Of a DNA stretch of 64,000 nucleotides, positions 1 through 6,756 are shown piece by piece (the first letter of the stretch is position 1; the number at the start of each line of letters is the position of its first letter). Below the pieces are notes generated by a model. The model saw nothing but the letters and a program-made list of their open reading frames with translations. It was not told the DNA's origin and ran no database searches. Both the position numbers and the translations under genes were made by a program. Source of the stretch: Streptomyces cyaneofuscatus (GTDB lineage Bacteria; Actinomycetota; Actinomycetes; Streptomycetales; Streptomycetaceae). Location: contig NZ_JOEM01000013.1 in the NCBI RefSeq assembly GCF_000718135.1, positions 248,001 through 312,000 of the forward strand. The letters run 5' to 3'.

Positions 1-692
1 GCCGGCAGGTCCGCCTCCAAGGCGCGGCTCGGGGTGAGCCAGTGGGTCGTCGAGCCGCGCAGCAGGCGGCAGAGCTTCAGTTGGAGCGGGGCGATGACGG
101 CGTGCAGCAGGTTGTGGGCGCGGGCTGTCTCGCCCCGGGCCTGGATGTGGGCCAGCATCAGGGTCCAGTTGGCCAGTTCGTCGGTGAGCTGCTGGGCGGT
201 GGTGGCGGGATCCGGCGGGCGCAAGGTGGCCAGGTCGCGGGCGGCGGCGGTGAGGTGGCCGGAGCGGTCGAGGAGGACGGCGGCTTCGGGGCGGGGGAAG
301 TGGACCTGGCCGCGCCAGGTGGCGATCTCGGCGACGCCGGGGCCGGTGGGCTCCACATGGAACTCGCCGCGCATCAGGTCGTCGAAGACCACGGCGAGGA
401 TGCCGTACATGTTCGTGTACGCGAGCTTCAGCGGGGCCAGCCGCTCCACGAACTCCCGCCCGTCGAAGGCGTCGGCGTCCTCCTCGCGTACGTACAGGCA
501 CGCGTCCAGGTCCGAGTGGGCATCGGCCTCGCCGAGCGTCCAGGAGCCGTAGAGGAGGACGCCCTCGATCCGGTGGTCGGCCTCGGCCGTCGAGCGCAGC
601 AGCTCGATGCGGCGGTTCAGGGCCTCGGCGGGCAGGGGCGTACGAGAGGGGAAGGCGGTGCGGGGTGTGCGGGCGGGGCGTGCGTGCGGCAT
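1..692 (-). CDS. Lincosamide nucleotidyltransferase-like protein, C-terminus beyond window
   Basis: The open frame has no stop before the window edge, so only about 230 N-terminal residues are visible. Residues around 50 carry the nucleotidyltransferase-fold motif GSWTLGEADAHSDLD (GS...SDLD; the two Asp bind metal and NTP). The following stretch, LAPLKLAYTNMYG then VFDDLMRGEFH, matches my memory of the Lnu(B)/Lnu(F) lincosamide nucleotidyltransferases, which add a nucleotide to lincomycin or clindamycin. The visible end (THWLTPSRALE) also resembles their C-terminal half. The ATG at 692 has a GGGAGA Shine-Dalgarno 8 bases upstream and is preceded by a strongly folded leader at 724-785. The family is known; lincosamide as the actual substrate is inferred. 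It could instead be an uncharacterised relative with another small substrate. Confidence 0.75.
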   Translation of the reverse strand, partial: MPHARPARTPRTAFPSRTPLPAEALNRRIELLRSTAEADHRIEGVLLYGSWTLGEADAHSDLDACLYVREEDADAFDGREFVERLAPLKLAYTNMYGILAVVFDDLMRGEFHVEPTGPGVAEIATWRGQVHFPRPEAAVLLDRSGHLTAAARDLATLRPPDPATTAQQLTDELANWTLMLAHIQARGETARAHNLLHAVIAPLQLKLCRLLRGSTTHWLTPSRALEADLP

Positions 693-723
693 GGCCGGGT
701 CTCCCGAGTGGGTGGGTGGGCAT

Positions 724-785
724 ACGAACGAGGCCCGGCAGCCGATGCCGGGCGGCTCACGGTCCCGGTGCGGGACCTCGTTCGT
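724..785 (-). promoter_or_regulatory. Structured leader RNA (three-way junction) before the nucleotidyltransferase gene
   Basis: Read on the minus strand, ACGAACGAGG (785-776) pairs perfectly with CCTCGTTCGT (733-724). The outer stem encloses two perfect hairpins: GGTCCCG/CGGGACC (777-761, loop of 3) and GCCCGGCA/TGCCGGGC (753-733, loop of 5). Hairpin and outer-stem bases overlap by one or two positions. The structure lies 32 bases before the start codon, directly after a five-codon reading frame. This layout suits ribosome-mediated attenuation, which is known for antibiotic-resistance genes. The folding is seen; the regulatory role is inferred. Confidence 0.55.
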
Positions 786-788
786 CGC

Positions 789-803
789 TCAGGAAACGCC
801 CAT
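789..803 (-). CDS. Possible leaderless leader peptide MGVS
   Basis: The frame is ATG GGC GTT TCC TGA. It starts 8 bases downstream of a TAGGCT hexamer (816-811) that fits a -10 box, so the transcript would begin at or near the A of the ATG. No Shine-Dalgarno is visible, which suits leaderless translation. The stop codon lies just before the outer stem of the leader hairpins at 724-785. Short leaderless reading frames before resistance genes are a known actinobacterial arrangement. Here it is an inference from position only, and the peptide is very short. Confidence 0.35.
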   Translation of the reverse strand: MGVS

Positions 804-829
804 GAGGGGCAGCCTAGGGGAGGGGTCCG

Positions 830-1435
830 TCAGCCGTCGCGGCGGTATTCCGGAGTGAAGATCAGGCCCGTGAGGGACCGGAAGACCGCCTCCGGCTCCC
901 GGCCCTCCGTCGCGTCCGCCAGGTTGCCGCTGAGCAGCAGGGTCGCGAAGCCGTGCGCCAGGGACCAGGCGGCCACCCCCGCGAGGCGGTCGTCCTCGCC
1001 CCGGCCGCCCGGCGGGAGGTCCGCCACGCCCGCGCGCAGCGCCTCGGTCGCCCGCGCCTTGGCGGCGAGCAGCTCCGGATCGTCGGCGCGGTAGAGGTCC
1101 GGCTGGAACATCACCTGGAAGTGCGCGGGGTGCGTCGCCGCGAACCGTACGTACGCCACGCCCCGCTCCCGCAGGTCCGGCGCCCCGGCCAGGGCGTCGG
1201 CGAACAGGGCGTACCCCTCGGCGGCCACGGCGGTCAGCAGGCCCGTGCGGTCCTTGAAGTGGTGCGCGGGAGCGGCGTGCGAGACACCGGCCCGGCGGGC
1301 CAGGTCACGCAGGCTCAGGGCGGCCGGACCGTTCGCGGCGATGACGTCCAGGGCGGCGGCGAGGATGGCGCGCCGCAGGTCGCCGTGGTGGTAGGTGCGC
1401 TCGTGCTCGCTGCCACTGCTCCTACTGTTGCTCAT
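830..1435 (-). CDS. TetR/AcrR family regulator, WHG-type C-terminal domain
   Basis: This 201-residue protein is a DNA-binding repressor of the TetR family. After a polar start, residues 14-60 (YHHGDLRRAILAAALDV to GVSHAAPAHHFKDRTGLL) form the TetR N-terminal helix-turn-helix. The opening YHHGDLR is typical of the subgroup whose ligand domain is called WHG. The C-terminal part (about 80-195) is the ligand-binding and dimer domain and contains the family-like stretch AATHPAHFQVMF. The gene is divergent from the SCO6745-like gene at 1539, with about 100 bp between them. That spacer contains two GATCTAG copies that could be operators. It probably represses itself and the divergent gene. The ligand is unknown. 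Confidence 0.85.
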   Translation of the reverse strand: MSNSRSSGSEHERTYHHGDLRRAILAAALDVIAANGPAALSLRDLARRAGVSHAAPAHHFKDRTGLLTAVAAEGYALFADALAGAPDLRERGVAYVRFAATHPAHFQVMFQPDLYRADDPELLAAKARATEALRAGVADLPPGGRGEDDRLAGVAAWSLAHGFATLLLSGNLADATEGREPEAVFRSLTGLIFTPEYRRDG

Positions 1436-1452
1436 GGCGCCACCCTAGCCAG

Positions 1453-1506
1453 GATCTAGCCATTGACAAGTTGTGGTGGTGTGCGCATGCTGAGGATTCG
1501 ATCTAG
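1453..1506. promoter_or_regulatory. Divergent promoter/operator region with repeated GATCTAG
   Basis: GATCTAG occurs at 1453-1459 and 1500-1506, start to start 47 bp apart. Between them on the plus strand are TTGACA (1463-1468) and CATGCT (1486-1491) with 17-bp spacing. These fit a sigma-70-type promoter for the gene at 1539. The repeats flank the promoter, as expected for a TetR operator pair, but they are short and the assignment is inferred. Confidence 0.4.
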
Positions 1507-1538
1507 TCACTGGAAAGATTCGAGCTGAGGCGGAGACC

Positions 1539-2411
1539 ATGACCGGAGAAGCGTCCCGCGTGCGGCAGATGTGGCACCTCCTGGAGCCCCTGCACGCCGT
1601 CCTGTACTACGCCCCCGCCGCCTTCGAGGAGGCCGCAGCGCTGGGGTACGACACCGAGGAGCGCTGGGCGAGCTACTTCGCGTGGCGCGCGGCCCCGCTC
1701 GGTGCGGCGGGCGCGGAGGAGGTGGTTCGGGCATTCCACAGCTTCGCCCCGGCGACGGTGGCGCGGTACGTACCGGCGAGCTGGGAGACCGCCCCGCCCG
1801 AGGCCGTCCTCGCGGCCCGTCTCCGGGCGGTCGACCGGGCCTACCGGGCGCTGTTCGGGGACCGGCGGGTGGAGGGCACCGGGTTCGCGGAGGCCGCCGC
1901 GCTGGCGCGCCGGGCGGCGGAGGCGGTGACCTCAGGTGTCCTCGGCGGCCTCGGCCCCGCCAACTCCGCCCTGCCCTGGCCGGACGCCCCGCACCTGACG
2001 CTCTGGCACGCGGCGACCGTCCTGCGCGAGCACCGGGGCGACGGGCACATCGCCGCGCTCGGAGCGGCCGGCCTCGACCCGGTCGAGTCGCTGGTCTCCT
2101 TCGCGGCGGTCGGCGCCGCCCGCCCCGAGGTCTTCGCGAGCCGTGGGTGGGGCGAGGAGGAGTGGGGCGCGGCCCGGCGGCGGCTCCAGGAGCGCGGGCT
2201 GCTGGCGGCGGACGGTACGGCCACGGGGGCCGGGCGCGAGCTGCGCGCGAAGGTGGAGCTGCGCACCGACGAGGAGGCCGCCGCGCCGTGGCGGGCCCTG
2301 GGGGAGGAGGGGCGCGTGCGGCTCGCGGAGCTGCTGGGGGAGCCGTGGCTGGAGACCATCGGCTCGGGGCTGCTGCCCGGCGAGAACACCCTTGGCATCG
2401 GCAAGGTATGA
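1539..2411 (+). CDS. SCO6745-family (SalK-like) helical protein
   Basis: This 290-residue soluble protein has no signal peptide. Its opening (WHLLEPLHAVLYYAPAAFEEAAALGY followed by YFAWRAAPLG) is the start I recall for the actinobacterial SCO6745 or SalK-like family. That family has a C-terminal winged-helix-like segment, here about residues 200-270 (EEEWGAARRRLQERGLLAADGTATGAG). The function of the family is not established; some members lie near antibiotic loci. It is divergent from a TetR gene, which probably controls it. The ATG at 1539 has a weak GAGGCGGAG Shine-Dalgarno. The next gene is convergent. Confidence 0.7.
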   Translation: MTGEASRVRQMWHLLEPLHAVLYYAPAAFEEAAALGYDTEERWASYFAWRAAPLGAAGAEEVVRAFHSFAPATVARYVPASWETAPPEAVLAARLRAVDRAYRALFGDRRVEGTGFAEAAALARRAAEAVTSGVLGGLGPANSALPWPDAPHLTLWHAATVLREHRGDGHIAALGAAGLDPVESLVSFAAVGAARPEVFASRGWGEEEWGAARRRLQERGLLAADGTATGAGRELRAKVELRTDEEAAAPWRALGEEGRVRLAELLGEPWLETIGSGLLPGENTLGIGKV

Positions 2412-2463
2412 CGTGCGCGGGAAAGGTGTGCCCCCATGCGGGGGAGGGGGGCGCGCGTGTGGT

Positions 2464-3456
2464 TCATCCGAGCTCGGGCTGCACGGCGATGGCGATCTTG
2501 CCGCGTGGACGTCGGCGGCCCTCGCCGACGGAACCGCCCTCCAGCAGCGTGTGCGCCTCCGCGATGTCGCCCAGCGGGAGCACCGCGCCGATGTCCGGCC
2601 GGAGTCCGCCCTGGTCGACCAGCCGGTCGAGGGCTTCGAGCTTCGCCCGGCCGGGGCTGACGAAGAGGAAGTGGTAGGTCGCGTTCACGCCCCACGCGGC
2701 GAGCAGGTTCTGCGGTTCGGGGGTGTCCACGATGGACACCACGCGGCCTCGGTCGACGAGGACCTCCGGGCTGCGGGTCAAGGTGTCCCTGCCCACGGTG
2801 TCCAGCACGACGTTCACCCCGCCCAGATCACGGACCTGCGGAACATAGTCACCGGCTGAGAAGTCGATCACGGTGTCGGCTCCCAGCCCGGTGACGAATT
2901 CGTGGTCCTTCGCCCGCGCGGTGGTCACCACCTCGGCTCCCAGCGCGTGGGCGACCTGGATGGCGGCCGAGCCGACCCCGCCCGCTCCGCCGTGCACCAG
3001 GACCCGTTCCCCGGCCTTCACCCCCGCTCGTTCGACCAGCGCCTCCCACGCCGTCACACCCACGAGCGCGAGACCGGCGGCCTCCGTGTGCGACAGCCCT
3101 GCGGGCTTGCGGGCGACCAGGGCCTGGTCGACCACGTGGAACTCGGCGTACGTCCCTTGCCCGACGAGCACCGGCGCCAGATACCAGACCTCGTCGCCCG
3201 GCCGGAAGTCGTCCGCCCCGGGGCCGGTCCCGACCACCACCCCGGACACGTCGTTGCCGATCACCGCCGGCAGCGCCACCTGGTCGCGGTAGTCGCCGCG
3301 CCGGGTCTGCAGGTCGAGAGGGTTCACGGACGTGGCCAGCACCCGCACCAGCACCTGGCCGGGGCCGGGAGTGGGTCTCGGCAGCTCCCGGGCGGCGAAC
3401 GCGTCCTCCGCGCCACCGAAGCGGACCAGTTGCATCACACGCATCGAGGTCGACAT
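2464..3456 (-). CDS. NADPH:quinone oxidoreductase, zinc-independent medium-chain type
   Basis: This 330-residue enzyme belongs to the medium-chain dehydrogenase/reductase superfamily. Residues 1-130 form the GroES-like catalytic domain (VNPLDLQTRRGDY, IGNDVSGVV, GDEVWYL). Residues 130-260 form the Rossmann domain with LVHGGAGGVGSAAIQVA as the NADP-binding glycine loop. The catalytic and structural zinc ligands of alcohol dehydrogenases are absent, so it is a quinone-oxidoreductase-type enzyme reducing quinones or enones with NADPH. The substrate is unknown. It is divergent from the ArsR regulator at 3494 with only 37 bp between starts. That suggests repression by the regulator, as in other quinone- or electrophile-sensing pairs. 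Confidence 0.85.
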   Translation of the reverse strand: MSTSMRVMQLVRFGGAEDAFAARELPRPTPGPGQVLVRVLATSVNPLDLQTRRGDYRDQVALPAVIGNDVSGVVVGTGPGADDFRPGDEVWYLAPVLVGQGTYAEFHVVDQALVARKPAGLSHTEAAGLALVGVTAWEALVERAGVKAGERVLVHGGAGGVGSAAIQVAHALGAEVVTTARAKDHEFVTGLGADTVIDFSAGDYVPQVRDLGGVNVVLDTVGRDTLTRSPEVLVDRGRVVSIVDTPEPQNLLAAWGVNATYHFLFVSPGRAKLEALDRLVDQGGLRPDIGAVLPLGDIAEAHTLLEGGSVGEGRRRPRGKIAIAVQPELG

Positions 3457-3461
3457 GCGAC

Positions 3462-3493
3462 AACCTTAGATCTAGATATCGTGAATTATCAAT
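3462..3493. promoter_or_regulatory. AT-rich divergent operator/promoter for oxidoreductase and ArsR gene
   Basis: This short spacer is far richer in A and T than its surroundings. It contains AGATCTAGATATC followed by GTGAATTATCAATATG. It must hold both promoters for the oxidoreductase and the ArsR gene. AT-rich imperfect palindromes are usual for ArsR-type operators. No exact operator can be fixed by eye. Confidence 0.4.
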
Positions 3494-3826
3494 ATGTCAG
3501 TGCGTTACGATCGTCGCATGTTCTCGGAGGCGGAGTTGCTGGCTGTGTTTCGGGCCCTGTCCAACCCCGCCCGGCGCCAGATGCTTGTCTGGCTCAAGGA
3601 GCCGATGAGCTTCCCCGGCCAGAAGCCGGACGACGTCGGGATCGGCGTCTGCGTGACCGACATCCAGCAGCGCGCCGGCCTGGGGCAGTCGACCACCTCG
3701 CAGTATCTCGCGATGCTGCGGCAAGCAGGGCTGGTGGTCGCCACCCGACGGGGCAAGTGGACCTACTACCGCCGCGACGAGACGAACATCGCCCGCCTCC
3801 TGGACACCCTGCGCGACGTGTTCTAG
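3494..3826 (+). CDS. ArsR-family transcriptional regulator
   Basis: This 110-residue winged helix-turn-helix protein has the ArsR order of helices. LLAVFRALSNPARRQMLVWL is the opening pair, GQSTTSQYLAMLRQAGLVVATRRGKWTYYRRD is the recognition helix and wing, and a short C-terminal helix follows. It lacks the classical metal-binding ELCVCDL motif. It has a Cys in IGVCVTDIQQRAGL, where a thiol could sense electrophiles; that role is inferred. It is divergent from a quinone oxidoreductase, its probable target. The start is ATG 3494; an internal ATG at 3518 (MFSEAELL) is also close to family length. Confidence 0.85.
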   Translation: MSVRYDRRMFSEAELLAVFRALSNPARRQMLVWLKEPMSFPGQKPDDVGIGVCVTDIQQRAGLGQSTTSQYLAMLRQAGLVVATRRGKWTYYRRDETNIARLLDTLRDVF

Positions 3827-3837
3827 ATCTGGCGCTG

Positions 3838-3943
3838 CCCAGACCCCGTGCCGCCCAGACCCCGTGCCGCCCAGGTGCCGTGCCGCCCGGATCCCGTGCC
3901 GCCCGGATCCCGTGCCGTTCGGACGCCGTGCCGTTCGGGCCGG
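3838..3943. repeat. 16-bp minisatellite, about 6.6 copies
   Basis: Units of 16 bp ending in CGTGCCG start at 3838, 3854, 3870, 3886, 3902 and 3918, with a partial unit at 3934. The first two copies are identical (CCCAGACCCCGTGCCG), as are the fourth and fifth. The unit is not a multiple of three and no coding signal crosses it, so it is a noncoding tandem array. It begins 12 bp after the ArsR stop codon. Confidence 0.9.
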
Positions 3944-4043
3944 AGCGCCGTCTGCTGAAGCGGAGTCATGGAACCGCCCCTGACGGGGAAGACGCCCATA
4001 AGATTCTGAGCGTTCGGCTTTCTCCCCGTCAGGATGGCTTCAC

Positions 4044-4847
4044 GTGATATCTCCCCGTACGTACCGAGCCGCGGCCCTCCCCGCCCTCAGCGCCCTCGTC
4101 GTGCTCGCCCTGGCCGGCTGCGACCCCGACGACCTCGCTGCGGAGAGCGGCGGCAGCACGAGCGGCAGCGCCAGCGGCGGTGCGAACGGGGGCGGGGCGC
4201 AGTCCGCCAAGGGGTTCGGGGTCAGCCCACTGGACAACCCCGACGGTACGAAGCCGGGCCTGGCCCCCCTCACCGGCGACGCCGACCGGGCCGCCGCCCG
4301 CAAGATCATCGAGAAGGTCGCCACCAAGGGGCGCGGCCCCAAGACCGGCTACGAGCGGAGCAAGTTCGGGTCCGCGTGGAAGGACGGGATCGACGGCATC
4401 CCGCTCGCCCGGAACGGCTGCGACACCCGCAACGACCTCCTCGCCCGCGACGGCAAGGACATAGAGCACCGCTCCGGCTCCAACTGCGTCGTCGTCTCGC
4501 TGAAGCTCAAGGACCCCTACACCGGCAAGTCCATCGACTGGCGCAAGCAGCGGGCGACCGAGGTGCAGATCGACCACGTGATGCCGCTCTCCTACAACTG
4601 GCAGATGGGCGCCGCCCGCTGGAACGAGACCAAGCGGCAGCAGATCGCCAACGACCCGCTCAACCTTCTCCCGGTCGACGGCCCGGCCAACAGCGCCAAG
4701 CGCGACTCCGGACCGGCCGCCTGGCTGCCGCCGTACAAGCCGGTCCGCTGCTCGTACGCGGTGCGGTTCGCCCAGGTCTCGCTGAAGTACGACCTCCCGG
4801 TCACCGCCTCGGACAAGCAGGCCATGCTCGCCCAGTGCGGGGGATGA
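4044..4847 (+). CDS. Exported HNH nuclease-family lipoprotein (DUF1524-like)
   Basis: This 267-residue protein begins with a lipoprotein signal peptide ending in the lipobox LALAGC (Cys 26). A Ser/Gly-rich linker follows (about 30-55). The C-terminal half (90-267) resembles the secreted HNH/GmrSD-C type domain, with IDHVMPLSYNW (Asp177 and His178 as metal and base residues) and NDPLNLLPVDGPANSAKRD (Asn203, Asn207, Lys219). It would be a membrane-tethered extracellular nuclease, perhaps for DNA degradation or uptake; that role is inferred. GTG 4044 is chosen because AGGA lies 9 bases upstream and the protein then starts with the charged n-region of the signal. A strong terminator follows at 4859. 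Confidence 0.85.
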   Translation: MISPRTYRAAALPALSALVVLALAGCDPDDLAAESGGSTSGSASGGANGGGAQSAKGFGVSPLDNPDGTKPGLAPLTGDADRAAARKIIEKVATKGRGPKTGYERSKFGSAWKDGIDGIPLARNGCDTRNDLLARDGKDIEHRSGSNCVVVSLKLKDPYTGKSIDWRKQRATEVQIDHVMPLSYNWQMGAARWNETKRQQIANDPLNLLPVDGPANSAKRDSGPAAWLPPYKPVRCSYAVRFAQVSLKYDLPVTASDKQAMLAQCGG

Positions 4848-4858
4848 GCCGGCCGTAC

Positions 4859-4885
4859 TGCGGGACCACGGTCCGTGGTCCCGCA
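4859..4885 (+). terminator. Perfect 12-bp hairpin terminator after HNH gene
   Basis: TGCGGGACCACG (4859-4870) pairs with CGTGGTCCCGCA (4874-4885) around a 3-base loop. It lies 11 bases after the stop codon of the HNH lipoprotein gene. There is no U-run, which is usual in Streptomyces. Confidence 0.75.
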
Positions 4886-4897
4886 GGATGATGCCCA

Positions 4898-5060
4898 GGG
4901 CGTGTCCGGCGGATCTTGACCGGGTCCGCGACGTCTGGCACGGCACCTCGCGGCGTTGCCGAAACGCCCGAATCGCTCCGCGATGAGGACGTTCCAGCGC
5001 CTTGCGATGCACCGCACCGGACGCCGCGGCCTATCCGGCCCTGATCCGCCGGACACGTCC
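4898..5060. mobile_element. MITE-like element, 163 bp, 18-bp terminal inverted repeats
   Basis: GGGCGTGTCCGGCGGATC at 4898-4915 is matched at 17 of 18 positions by the reverse complement of 5043-5060. The interior has no reading frame that looks coding. The right end abuts CTAG and the left end abuts CCAG, which may be a decayed 4-bp target duplication. I recall similar GGGCGTGTCCG ends on short repeats in other Streptomyces, which suggests a non-autonomous element mobilised by an IS. That relation is inferred. The right junction coincides with the stop codon of the gene at 5060-5722. Confidence 0.7.
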
Positions 5061-5722
5061 TAGACCTTGCCGCCGCAGATCACGTTGTACGGCCGGCCCA
5101 TCGCCATCATCAGCTGCATCGGCTCCGTGGTCGCCGCCGGGCACTCCTTCTTGTCCTCGACCAGGGCCAGCACCTTGAAGGCGTCCGACCCGGCCGACGC
5201 GCAGGCGATCTCCTTGGCGGTCGACGTGATGCAGTCGCCCTTCACCAGCTGCCCGCCGCCGGCACCCGCGTCGCCGGGGTGGTCACCGGTCAGGTTCCGG
5301 CCGCAGACGGTGTTGGTGGGGATGCCGCTGCTCTTCTTGTCGTCGCCGGAGCCGAAGACCCGGGAGACCTGGATGATCAGGTCCGTCCCGGCCGGGCACT
5401 GGATCGCGTTGGGCATGATGCTCGCGCTCTTGATCTCCAGCGCCTCGAAGGTTGCCCCGGCGTCGTCGCAGTCGAACGCGCGGTAGCCGTCCGGCTTGTT
5501 CTCCGGGTCCGGCCCTCCGCAGTCGCCGACCTCCCACGAACCGCCCTTGCCGTCCGAGGCGGAGGAGGGGGACGAGGACGAGGAGGACGAGGAGGAGTCC
5601 TTGTCACCGAAGACCTTGGACGCGCCGTAGCCCAGGCCGAGAATCACCGCGAGCACCAACAGGCTCTGCAGACACCCGGCTCCTCTCCGGGGGCGGGACG
5701 GCGTGCTGCCTGGCTGGCTCAT
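5060..5722 (-). CDS. Membrane-anchored cysteine-rich protein, LppU/SCO3897-like
   Basis: This protein of about 220 residues has an N-terminal cytoplasmic tail rich in Arg, one transmembrane segment (LQSLLVLAVILGLGYGA), a poly-Ser/Asp linker and an extracytoplasmic domain. The domain has two similar halves: GDCG...FDCDD...CPAGTDLIIQ and GDCI...IACAS...CPAATTEPMQ. These Cys-spaced repeats recall the LppU/SCO3897 family, whose role is unknown. ATG 5722 is preferred to upstream ATGs at 5749 and 5737 because AGGAGC lies six bases before it. The TAG stop lies exactly at the right end of the MITE-like element, so the original C-terminus may have been altered by the insertion. Confidence 0.65.
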   Translation of the reverse strand: MSQPGSTPSRPRRGAGCLQSLLVLAVILGLGYGASKVFGDKDSSSSSSSSSPSSASDGKGGSWEVGDCGGPDPENKPDGYRAFDCDDAGATFEALEIKSASIMPNAIQCPAGTDLIIQVSRVFGSGDDKKSSGIPTNTVCGRNLTGDHPGDAGAGGGQLVKGDCITSTAKEIACASAGSDAFKVLALVEDKKECPAATTEPMQLMMAMGRPYNVICGGKV

Positions 5723-5931
5723 GGTGCTGCTCCTCATGGTGTGGTGCACGGGTACGACGTCACGGCGTACGAAGCCATGCGTACGAAGTCACGGGTGGGG
5801 ACGCGGCATGGACACCTCACGGTTCCCCGGTGCGGGCTTCCGGGGAGCGGCTGCCGGGTCGGCCGCCACGAAGGCCCGGCGCATAGAAAACCCCTGTTCG
5901 CAGACGGTACGGGCCGCCTAACGTCGGCCGC

Positions 5932-6678
5932 ATGGAACTGCACGTCACCACGCTCGCCGAGCGCCCCGAACTCACCGACGCCCTGGACCGGATGCCGGAC
6001 AACTGGCCGGAGTTCGTCCTGGAGGACATCGTCGGCTGGGCCAACTTCGGCCGGATCGCCGTCGAGTTCCCGCAGTACGTCCTGGTCGCCACCGACCCGG
6101 ACGGCGCCGTGGTCGCCCGCGCCTACAGCGTCCCCTTCGAGCTGAACGCCCCCGGGCGCGGCAAGCTCCCCGCCGACGGCTGGGACCGGATGCTGCTGTG
6201 GGCGTTCTCGGACCTGCGGCGCGGGCGGACCCCCGACACCGTCGGCGCGCTGGAGATCACCGTGGCCACCGGCCACCAGGGCAAGGGGATCTCGGGCCGG
6301 ATGCTGGCCGCGATGCGGGAGAACGCGGGGCTCCACGGCTTCGGCGAGGTCGTCGCCCCGGTGCGGCCGAGCGGCAAGCACCTGCGGGCCGCGCTGCCGA
6401 TGGAGGAGTACGCCCGGCTCACCCGCGCCGAGGACGGGCTGCCCGAGGACCCGTGGCTGCGGGTCCACGTCCGGGCGGGCGGGGTCGTGGACTCGGTGGC
6501 CCCGGTGTCGATGACGGTGAGCGGGACGCTGGAGCAGTGGCGGGGATGGACCGGGCTGCCGTTCGACACGGAGGGTCCGGTGGAGGTGCCGGGCGCCCTG
6601 GTGCCGGTGCACTGCTCGCCCGCACACGGGTACGCGGTCTACACCGAGCCGAACGTGTGGGTACGGCACCGGGTGTGA
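5932..6678 (+). CDS. GNAT-family N-acetyltransferase
   Basis: This 248-residue protein has one acetyltransferase (GNAT) fold. The acetyl-CoA binding motif A is the stretch ALEITVATGHQGKGISGRMLAAMRENA (about residues 103-129), with the Q/R-x-x-G-x-G/A signature as HQGKGISG. The C-terminal region (PWLRVHVRAGG to VPVHCSPAHGYAVYTEPNVWVRH) resembles uncharacterised Streptomyces GNAT proteins. The substrate is unknown. The gene appears leaderless: TAACGT (5919-5924) is seven bases before the ATG and fits a -10 box. It is divergent from the membrane-anchored cysteine protein, so the two promoters share about 200 bp. Confidence 0.8.
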   Translation: MELHVTTLAERPELTDALDRMPDNWPEFVLEDIVGWANFGRIAVEFPQYVLVATDPDGAVVARAYSVPFELNAPGRGKLPADGWDRMLLWAFSDLRRGRTPDTVGALEITVATGHQGKGISGRMLAAMRENAGLHGFGEVVAPVRPSGKHLRAALPMEEYARLTRAEDGLPEDPWLRVHVRAGGVVDSVAPVSMTVSGTLEQWRGWTGLPFDTEGPVEVPGALVPVHCSPAHGYAVYTEPNVWVRHRV

Positions 6679-6756
6679 GGAGCGCGTGTCCGGGGGAGGC
6701 CGCTCCGGGGGACAACTCCGGTGCGCCACCGCCCGGTCGGCGTTAGCGTGTGCCCC

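Noticed and set aside
724..785. Leader structure considered as a T-box or known riboswitch
   Set aside because: It lacks the T-box sequence and any recognised riboswitch core; it is only a folded leader by inverted repeats.
42..1094. A long plus-strand reading frame over the first kilobase
   Set aside because: It is the mirror of the nucleotidyltransferase and TetR genes: its residues show no domain, while the minus-strand frames carry clear family motifs.
4592..5056. Long minus-strand frames covering the HNH gene and MITE-like element
   Set aside because: They cross the terminator and the transposon-like repeat and have no recognisable domain; the plus-strand HNH lipoprotein explains the region.
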